From an uncultured Clostridia bacterium (GTDB lineage Bacteria > Bacillota > Clostridia > Christensenellales > Borkfalkiaceae), in the NCBI GenBank assembly GCA_947628555.1, contig CANRAI010000072.1:1-5444 (forward strand): a stretch of DNA of 5,444 bases. The letters run 5' to 3'. The notes beneath the pieces are model-generated. The model was not told the DNA's origin. It did not search any database and saw only the letters and a program-made list of their open reading frames with translations. The position numbers were made by a program, and so were the translations under genes. Below are positions 1 to 4,611 of the stretch, in pieces (the stretch's first letter is position 1; the number at the start of each line of letters is the position of its first letter).

Positions 1-461
1 GGCTGGAAGTCGGTTCCTATTCAAGCGGTTATCAATATTTTTATGAAGGGCTGTTTTTAGCTCCGCATATTGTGGAGCAGGCGCTTAAATGCTCGCTGCT
101 TATCGGACAGGCTATGAGCGAATTGGGTTATGCCAATTACCCCGAAATGGACAAAACGCCGCACGACATTACGCGCGCCATTAAGTTCGACAGCCCCGAA
201 AAGATGATTGACTTTATTAGGGAAATTCAATATGCTTCGCCCGTTGACGGCTTTGTAACGTGCGAGCCGTGGGATATGCCGGGCTATGACGATAAAATAA
301 TAATGGCGGCGGGCACTTTCGTTGCGGGCGCGTCCATTGAACTTTCCGCCGACGGTCCCGTCAAACCGCCCTATATCGCGTATTTTCAAGGCGGATTAAC
401 TTATGAACACGGCAAGTATGCGTTGGAAAGAATTCTTAATAAGTTAAACGGTAGGAGGTGA
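1..461 (+). CDS. Methionine gamma-lyase / aluminium-resistance family PLP enzyme, C-terminal part (5' truncated)
   Basis: The open frame runs in from the left edge (first whole codon at base 3), so about 152 C-terminal residues are visible; a GTG at 72 lies inside the family's conserved region and is not the start. Recognisable stretches are YSSGYQYFYEGLFLAPHIVE at the start, then SPVDGFVTCEPWDMPGYDDK, IIMAAGTFVAGASIELSADG and YFQGGLTYEHGK. These match my memory of the family annotated as aluminium resistance protein or cystathionine beta-lyase-like (Bacillus YnbB type), fold-type I PLP enzymes of roughly 400-430 residues. The PLP-binding lysine would lie before the window, so catalytic competence cannot be judged here. 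Carbon-sulfur lyase activity on methionine or cystathionine is inferred from the family; the real substrate is uncertain. The gene ends in AGG AGG TGA, which doubles as the ribosome binding site of the next gene, so the two are probably co-transcribed. Confidence 0.88.
   Translation, partial: LEVGSYSSGYQYFYEGLFLAPHIVEQALKCSLLIGQAMSELGYANYPEMDKTPHDITRAIKFDSPEKMIDFIREIQYASPVDGFVTCEPWDMPGYDDKIIMAAGTFVAGASIELSADGPVKPPYIAYFQGGLTYEHGKYALERILNKLNGRR
453..461 (+). promoter_or_regulatory. Ribosome binding site for the DUF5655 gene, embedded in the previous gene's last codons
   Basis: AGGAGGTGA is a full-length match to the anti-Shine-Dalgarno end of 16S rRNA. It is formed by the last two Arg codons and the TGA stop of the upstream gene, and AGGAGG sits 7 bases before the ATG at 466. 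This fixes the start of the downstream gene and suggests translational coupling. Confidence 0.85.
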
Positions 462-465
462 AATA

Positions 466-1395
466 ATGATATTTCGTATAGACGGCTGCGGAAGGGTCGC
501 CCAAATCAAAAGCAAGGATTTCGCTCTGGAAAAAGATTTACAGCGGCTGGTGGAAAATAATCTCGACCGCCTGTTCCGTCTTGATTTTTTGGCTTCGGAA
601 TTTAAATTGGATAAATTCAGGTTCGACAGCGTAGCTTTTGACAAGGAAAATAATTCGTTTATAATTATAGAATATAAGCGAGGGAGAAACGAAAGTCTTG
701 TTGACCAAGGTTACGCGTATCTGCATACCGTTCTGGACAGAAAAGCGGATTTGGTTTTGCTCTATAACGAGGTCAATTCCGCTTCGAAACTTTCAAAGGA
801 TTTCGATTGGACGGCTACAAGAATCTACTTTATTTCTCCGAAATTTACTGAATACCAGAAAGCGGCGACGGGATATCAGAAAATGCCGTTTAAATTATTT
901 GAAATAAACGGATACAACGGCGACCTGATGACCGTCGAAGAAATAAATGAAAACAAAATCAACGACGAACCTGCAATCGCCGCGGAAAATTCGGCAGCCG
1001 AAAACGTGAAGCGGGAAATAATCGTATATGATGAGGACGACCACTTAAACAAGGTTTCCGAAACTTTAAGGGAATTATACGGCGCTTTGAAGGACAGAAT
1101 AACGGAACTCGGCGATATAGATATCGAGCCGAAAAAAATGTACATAGCGTTTAAAATCGAATCCGAAAATATTTGCGACGTCGAATTTTTTAAAAATCGG
1201 CTTAGAATTTATATAAATATGAAGCATGGCTCGCTTTCCGACCCTTTGGATAGGGCGAGGAATATCGAAAAAGTTGGACATCACGGTAACGGTGATTACA
1301 GTTTCGATTTGACCATACAAGAGGATATAGATTATTTGTTCGGTCTTATAAGACAATCGTATAATTTCCATAAATACAGCCGTACTTCGGCTTAA
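466..1395 (+). CDS. DUF5655 (COG3586) protein with PD-(D/E)XK/NucS-like N-terminal domain
   Basis: The product has 309 residues, with no signal peptide or membrane segment visible, so it should be cytoplasmic. Residues 1-160 resemble the DUF91/NucS-type restriction-endonuclease fold: a helix with E22 and E30, then RFDSVAFD with D54, then the strand FIIIEYKRG giving E69-x-K71, and Q81 in DQGYAYL. That is the order D, E-x-K, Q expected of a PD-(D/E)XK active site. A polar, Ala/Asn/Glu-rich linker (about 160-187) leads to a C-terminal DUF5655 domain (about 188-300) with ELYGALKDRI, KKMYIAFK, RLRIYINMK, DPLDRARNIEKVGHHGNGDY. COG3586 is labelled predicted transport protein in databases, a label the sequence does not support. 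Nucleic-acid cleavage or binding is inference; the function is unknown. A hand-counted block (1141-1200) is 32% GC against 55% in a groEL block, so it is locally AT-richer than its neighbours. It is probably transcribed with the upstream gene. Confidence 0.82.
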   Translation: MIFRIDGCGRVAQIKSKDFALEKDLQRLVENNLDRLFRLDFLASEFKLDKFRFDSVAFDKENNSFIIIEYKRGRNESLVDQGYAYLHTVLDRKADLVLLYNEVNSASKLSKDFDWTATRIYFISPKFTEYQKAATGYQKMPFKLFEINGYNGDLMTVEEINENKINDEPAIAAENSAAENVKREIIVYDEDDHLNKVSETLRELYGALKDRITELGDIDIEPKKMYIAFKIESENICDVEFFKNRLRIYINMKHGSLSDPLDRARNIEKVGHHGNGDYSFDLTIQEDIDYLFGLIRQSYNFHKYSRTSA

Positions 1396-1461
1396 TTCGA
1401 AAGTTACGGAAAAATTAGGAATAGATATTTTACTATGGTTAGCGAAAGTTGATTTTCTAAT

Positions 1462-1509
1462 AAAAAAATTTCCCGCGGCGTTTAAACGCCGCGGGATTTC
1501 GATTTTTTT
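1462..1509. terminator. Bidirectional intrinsic terminator between the DUF5655 gene and groEL
   Basis: Bases 1471-1496 are a perfect 26-bp palindrome (left arm TCCCGCGGCGTTT). As RNA it makes an 11-bp, mostly GC stem with a TTAA loop. Seven A's lie to its left (1462-1468) and seven T's to its right (1503-1509), so a U-tract follows the hairpin on both strands. On the minus strand the U run starts two bases after the stem, a classic terminator for groESL; on the plus strand it starts six bases later and would end the DUF5655 transcript. Confidence 0.9.
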
Positions 1510-1527
1510 GCTTTATTTTACTTTTTA

Positions 1528-3159
1528 TCAATACATGCCGCCCATGTCGCCGCCGCCCATGGGAGCTGCGGGAGCGGGAGGAGTGGGTATATCCGTTACA
1601 ATGCTTTCGGTTGTAAGCAATGTGGCCGCAACGGAAGCCGCGTTTTGAAGTACCGAGCGGGAAACTTTTGTGGGGTCTATTATGCCGCTTTCAACCATAT
1701 CGGTATATCTGTTTTTGAGCGCGTCGAAGCCGTAATTGGGCTTCTTGGCGTTCAAAATGTTATTTACTACTACCGAGCCGTCGTAACCTGCGTTCTTTGC
1801 GATTTGGCGTACGGGCTCTTCGATAGCTTTCAAAACAATGGCTGCGCCTGTCTTTTCGTCGCCTTCAAGGCTCTTTACAAGTTTTGTAAGCTCGGGAACG
1901 GTGGAGAGAAGCGCAACTCCGCCGCCGGGAACGATGCCTTCTTCGACTGCCGCGCGGGTTGCCGCAAGCGCGTCCTCGATGCGCAGTTTCTTTTCTTTCA
2001 TTTCAACTTCAGTTGCCGCGCCTACGTTGATAACCGCAACGCCGCCCGCGAGTTTTGCAAGCCTTTCTTGAAGCTTTTCCCTGTCGTAGTCGGAAGTCGT
2101 TTCTGCAATCTGCGCCTTTATTGAATTTACACGCGCCTTGATATCTTCTGCTGCGCCCGAGCCGTTGATAATGGTTGTGTTGTCCTTATCGACCTTGACC
2201 TGTGCGGCTCTGCCCAGCATATCGAGCGTAACGTTTTTGAATTCATAGCCCAAATCGCTGGAAATAACCGTACCGCCCGTCAAAACGGCGATATCTTCAA
2301 GCATTTCTTTTCTTCTGTCGCCGAAGCCGGGAGCTTTAACGGCAACGCAGTTCAAAACGCCTTTCAGTTTGTTTACGATAAGAGCGGCAAGCGCGTCGCC
2401 CTCGACGTCCTCCGCGATTATCAAAAGCCTTGCGCCCTGCTGAGCGATAGGTTCGATAACGGGGAGAATTTCCTGCAAAGCGGAAATTTTCTTATCGGTG
2501 ATGAGGATATAGGGGTTGTCGAGCACGGCTTCCATTTTATCGGTGTTCGTAACCATGTATGCGGAAGCATATCCTCTGTCGAACTGCATGCCTTCTACGG
2601 TGGTAAGCTCGGTATTCATCGTCTTGCCTTCTTCAACGGTGATTACTCCGTCCTTGCCGACGATTTCCATGGCGTTTGCAATCAGTTCGCCAATTTTTTC
2701 GTCGCCTGCCGAAATGGATGCCACCTGCGAGATGGCAAGTTTGTTTTCAACGGGCTTAGAAATGGACTGAATCTTCGCAACGGCTGTATCTACGGCTGTT
2801 GCAATACCCTTTTTCAATATAATGGGATTGGCACCCGCGGCAAGGTTTTTAAGCCCTTCGCGCATAATTGCCTGGGCAAGCACAACGGCGGTGGTGGTGC
2901 CGTCGCCCGCGACGTCGTTGGTCTTTGTGGAAACTTCCTTTACGAGTTGCGCGCCCATATTTTCAAACGGGTCTTCAAGTTCGATTTCCTTCGCTATTGT
3001 AACGCCGTCGTTGGTAATGAGGGGAGCGCCGTATTTCTTATCGAGAACTACGTTTCTGCCCTTGGGTCCGAGTGTGATTTTTACCGTGTCGGCTACTACA
3101 TTTACGCCTGTTTCAAGCGCTTTTCTAGCTTCGTCGCCGTATTTTATCTGTTTAGCCAT
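1528..3159 (-). CDS. groEL: Chaperonin GroEL (Hsp60)
   Basis: The product has 543 residues, the normal length for bacterial Cpn60. It forms the double heptameric ring that encloses unfolded cytosolic proteins and cycles with ATP and the GroES lid. Visible landmarks: equatorial TLGPKGRNVVLD (29-40), the ATP site GDGTTT (85-90, catalytic D86), the apical segment MQFDRGYASAY (191-201) with substrate-contact positions Y197, Y201, L232 and I235, VKAPGFGDRR (274-283), the hydrolysis aspartate D396 in RIEDALAATR, and the Cpn60 signature AAVEEGIVPGGG (403-414). The C-terminal tail is a short GGGDMGGMY rather than a long GGM repeat. Where Escherichia coli has F204 this protein has M202, a conservative change on the binding face. 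The start is set by an AGGAG site 6 bases upstream of the ATG. groES lies 26 bases upstream in the same operon, and the terminator at 1462-1509 follows the TGA stop. Confidence 0.99.
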   Translation of the reverse strand: MAKQIKYGDEARKALETGVNVVADTVKITLGPKGRNVVLDKKYGAPLITNDGVTIAKEIELEDPFENMGAQLVKEVSTKTNDVAGDGTTTAVVLAQAIMREGLKNLAAGANPIILKKGIATAVDTAVAKIQSISKPVENKLAISQVASISAGDEKIGELIANAMEIVGKDGVITVEEGKTMNTELTTVEGMQFDRGYASAYMVTNTDKMEAVLDNPYILITDKKISALQEILPVIEPIAQQGARLLIIAEDVEGDALAALIVNKLKGVLNCVAVKAPGFGDRRKEMLEDIAVLTGGTVISSDLGYEFKNVTLDMLGRAAQVKVDKDNTTIINGSGAAEDIKARVNSIKAQIAETTSDYDREKLQERLAKLAGGVAVINVGAATEVEMKEKKLRIEDALAATRAAVEEGIVPGGGVALLSTVPELTKLVKSLEGDEKTGAAIVLKAIEEPVRQIAKNAGYDGSVVVNNILNAKKPNYGFDALKNRYTDMVESGIIDPTKVSRSVLQNAASVAATLLTTESIVTDIPTPPAPAAPMGGGDMGGMY

Positions 3160-3164
3160 AATAA

Positions 3165-3170
3165 TCTCCT
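3165..3170 (-). promoter_or_regulatory. groEL ribosome binding site
   Basis: The minus strand reads AGGAGA here, inside AAAAGGAGATTATT, with GGAG ending 6 bases before the groEL ATG. It lies in the 26-base groES-groEL gap, so groEL is translated from its own site on the shared message. Confidence 0.85.
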
Positions 3171-3185
3171 TTTAATATCAATATT

Positions 3186-3470
3186 TTACTCGACTATCGC
3201 CAGAATATCGCTCTGGCGGATTATCGTATATTCCTTATCGTCTATTTTGACTTCCGTTCCGCTGTACTTTGAAAGAAGTACCTTGTCGCCGACCTTAACC
3301 TGCATCTTCACTTCCTTGCCGTCAACAATCCCGCCGGGGCCTACCGCGACAACTACGCATTGCGCGGGTTTTTCCTGGGCGGCGGCGGTAAGATAAAGAC
3401 CGCTTTTAGTCTTTTCTTCGGCTTTAAGGCCTTCGACAACCACTTTATCGAATAAAGGTTTGATAGTCAT
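3186..3470 (-). CDS. groES: Co-chaperonin GroES (Hsp10)
   Basis: The product has 94 residues, the full family length. A heptamer of this protein caps the GroEL ring and closes the folding chamber. The N-terminus IKPLFDKVVVEGLKAEEKTKSG fits the Cpn10 signature (usually I-x-P-L-x-D-R-V, here with K9 in place of Arg). The mobile loop covers about residues 17-34, and its GroEL-contact tripeptide is L25-Y26-L27 instead of the usual I-V-L. Next come EKPAQCVVVAVGPGG (33-47), the acidic roof region around VDGKEVKMQVKVGDKVLLSKYSG (49-71), and the closing strands EYTIIRQSDILAIVE. The start has a strong GGAGG site 7 bases upstream. It is first in a two-gene operon with groEL, promoter at 3509-3537. Regulation is normally by heat shock, but no CIRCE or CtsR operator can be seen in the leader. 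Confidence 0.98.
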   Translation of the reverse strand: MTIKPLFDKVVVEGLKAEEKTKSGLYLTAAAQEKPAQCVVVAVGPGGIVDGKEVKMQVKVGDKVLLSKYSGTEVKIDDKEYTIIRQSDILAIVE

Positions 3471-3477
3471 TTTATTT

Positions 3478-3482
3478 CCTCC
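3478..3482 (-). promoter_or_regulatory. groES ribosome binding site
   Basis: The minus strand reads GGAGG (within CGGAGGAAATAAA), ending 7 bases before the groES ATG. The match and spacing are optimal and confirm the start codon. Confidence 0.88.
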
Positions 3483-3508
3483 GAAAAAAATTCAATTTAG
3501 TTACAAAT

Positions 3509-3537
3509 ATTTTATAAACACAGTAAAATAAAGTCAA
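3509..3537 (-). promoter_or_regulatory. Predicted sigma-A promoter of groESL
   Basis: On the minus strand, TTGACT (3537-3532) is followed after 17 bases by TAAAAT (3514-3509); each box matches the consensus at 5 of 6 positions. Initiation would fall near 3502, giving a leader of about 30 bases. An overlapping TATAAA with a 15-base spacer is a weaker alternative. No TTAGCACTC-N9-GAGTGCTAA (CIRCE) element lies in or near it. Confidence 0.68.
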
Positions 3538-3555
3538 ACATAGGAAGTTAAAAAA

Positions 3556-3584
3556 TTGCTTTTTTTTACCTGCGGTGGTAAAAT
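3556..3584 (+). promoter_or_regulatory. Predicted extended -10 promoter of the dCMP deaminase operon
   Basis: TTGCTT (3556-3561) is followed after exactly 17 bases by TAAAAT (3579-3584), and a TG dinucleotide at 3576-3577 gives the extended -10 form TGgTAAAAT. Initiation would fall near 3591, leaving a leader of about 18 bases that contains the GGAAGAGG ribosome binding site. It diverges from the groESL promoter, whose -35 box is 18 bases away. Confidence 0.72.
3564..3583. repeat. Inverted repeat TTTTACC-N6-GGTAAAA over the dCMP deaminase promoter
   Basis: Two perfect 7-base arms (3564-3570 and 3577-3583) are separated by TGCGGT. The right arm covers the extended -10 TG and most of the -10 box, and the left arm lies in the spacer, the usual place for a repressor operator. 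The stem is too AT-rich, and has no clean U-tract, to be a convincing terminator. No regulator gene is adjacent, so an operator role is inference. Confidence 0.5.
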
Positions 3585-3608
3585 ATTTTTAAACGGAAGA
3601 GGTCTTTT

Positions 3609-4061
3609 ATGGATAAATGGGATAAGCGCTTTATGGAAATGACCGAAAAAATCGGCGCTTGGTCAAGCTGTTTTCAGGAAAACCGTAAGGTAGGCGCAAT
3701 AATCGTAAAAAACAAACGAATAATCGCCACAGGCTATAACGGCGCGCCGCAGGGAATTGAAAGCTGCGCCGATAAAAAGGAATGTCTTAGAAAGAAGCTT
3801 AACATAGAAAGCGGAACGCGGCAGGAAGTGTGTTACGCCGTCCATGCCGAGCAGAACGCCATAATACAGGCGGCGCGAGTGGGCAGCAGCGTAGAAGGCT
3901 GCACAATGTACTGCACCCATCAGCCCTGTGTAATCTGCGCCAAAATGATAATAAATTCGGGAATTTCCCGCGTCGTATATAAGGAAGGATATCCCGACGA
4001 TTTTTCCATACGGCTTTTTAAAGAGGCTAAGGTAAAACTTGAAAAATTCAGCGATTTATAA
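3609..4061 (+). CDS. comEB: dCMP deaminase (ComEB family)
   Basis: The product has 150 residues, of the cytidine/deoxycytidylate deaminase fold. It deaminates dCMP to dUMP, the substrate of thymidylate synthase, in the cytosol. The zinc site is complete: H79-A-E81 (H as ligand, E81 as proton shuttle) and PCVICAK with C107 and C110. GYNGAP (42-47) is the conserved nucleotide/effector loop of dCMP deaminases. The cysteine-containing insert SCADKKEC (52-59), together with C21 and H104, recalls the second, structural zinc site of phage-type enzymes, but that assignment is tentative. The start ATG has GGAAGAGG upstream, ending 6 bases before it. It is first in an operon with the cyclophilin and purB genes and is driven by the extended -10 promoter at 3556-3584. 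The symbol follows Bacillus usage, where comEB is in a competence operon; here no comEA or comEC is nearby, so a purely metabolic role is more likely. Confidence 0.95.
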   Translation: MDKWDKRFMEMTEKIGAWSSCFQENRKVGAIIVKNKRIIATGYNGAPQGIESCADKKECLRKKLNIESGTRQEVCYAVHAEQNAIIQAARVGSSVEGCTMYCTHQPCVICAKMIINSGISRVVYKEGYPDDFSIRLFKEAKVKLEKFSDL

Positions 4062-4065
4062 GGAG
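4060..4065 (+). promoter_or_regulatory. Ribosome binding site that sets the cyclophilin start
   Basis: AAGGAG overlaps the TAA stop of the dCMP deaminase gene and ends 6 bases before the ATG at 4072. This decides against the in-frame TTG at 4039, which lies inside the upstream gene and has no such site. Confidence 0.85.
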
Positions 4066-4071
4066 AATTTT

Positions 4072-4596
4072 ATGAATAACCCCGTAGTAACCATAGAAAT
4101 GCAAAACGGCAAAAAAATCAAAGTAGAGCTTTATCCCGAAAAAGCTCCCAACACGGTAAATAATTTTATAGACCTTGTCACAAGCGGATTTTATGACGGA
4201 TTGATTTTTCACCGCGTGATAAGCGGCTTCATGATACAGGGAGGCGACCCTGCGGGCGTAGGAACGGGCGGCCCCGGCTATACGATAAAGGGCGAATTTT
4301 CAAGCAACGGTTTTGCGGCGAACGACGTAAAGCATATGCGCGGAGTTATTTCCATGGCGAGGGCGAACCATCCCGACTCCGCCGGTTCGCAGTTTTTCAT
4401 CATGCATCAGAACGCCGCATATCTCGACGGGCAATACGCCGCTTTCGGAAAGGTCGCCGAGGGAATGGACGTTGTTGACGAAATCGCTTCGGTGAAAACC
4501 GAGCGCTGGACGGATAAACCCTGCACACCGCAGATAATGAAAAAAGTTACGGTTGAAACCTTCGGCGTAAATTACCCGAAACCCGTTAAAATCTGA
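4072..4596 (+). CDS. Cyclophilin-type peptidyl-prolyl cis-trans isomerase
   Basis: From the ATG at 4072 the product has 174 residues, a single cyclophilin domain with no signal peptide or lipobox, so it is cytoplasmic. It speeds cis-trans isomerisation of Xaa-Pro bonds in folding proteins. The core motif FHRVISGFMIQGGD (46-59) supplies catalytic R48 and pocket residues F53, M54 and Q56; then GVISMAR (91-97), GSQFFI (105-110, F109) and FGKVAEGMDVVDEI (125-138). Compared with human CypA from memory, W121 becomes Y117 and H126 becomes Y122, so activity is expected but cyclosporin binding is probably weak. The N-terminus MNNPVVTIEMQNGKKIKVEL is typical of clostridial enzymes. It lies 10 bases after the dCMP deaminase stop and 15 bases before purB, clearly within one operon. 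An open frame extends 11 codons upstream to TTG 4039, rejected in favour of the ATG with its strong ribosome binding site. Confidence 0.96.
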   Translation: MNNPVVTIEMQNGKKIKVELYPEKAPNTVNNFIDLVTSGFYDGLIFHRVISGFMIQGGDPAGVGTGGPGYTIKGEFSSNGFAANDVKHMRGVISMARANHPDSAGSQFFIMHQNAAYLDGQYAAFGKVAEGMDVVDEIASVKTERWTDKPCTPQIMKKVTVETFGVNYPKPVKI

Positions 4597-4611
4597 ATTT
4601 TGGAGAAATTT

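Noticed and set aside
698..907. Plus-strand open frame of 69 codons inside the DUF5655 gene
   Set aside because: It overlaps the middle of a gene whose own frame carries recognisable domain motifs, and it gives an Arg-rich product with no family match, so a shadow is more likely than an overprinted gene.
1396..1461. Repeated CGAAAGTT at 1398-1405 and 1443-1450 after the DUF5655 gene
   Set aside because: Two copies of an 8-base word in AT-rich intergenic DNA, 37 bases apart, are not enough to support a repeat element or binding site.
1645..2124. Open frame of 159 codons on the plus strand inside groEL
   Set aside because: It lies wholly antisense to the conserved groEL coding sequence, has a cysteine- and phenylalanine-rich composition typical of a shadow frame, and has no ribosome binding site.
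2822..3396. Plus-strand open frames opposite groEL and groES (2822-3175 and 2947-3396)
   Set aside because: Both are antisense to clearly conserved chaperonin genes, and their serine- or phenylalanine-rich products resemble no family I know.
4039..4071. TTG start that would add 11 residues to the cyclophilin
   Set aside because: The extension lies inside the dCMP deaminase gene, does not belong to the cyclophilin fold, and the ATG at 4072 has AAGGAG at ideal spacing.
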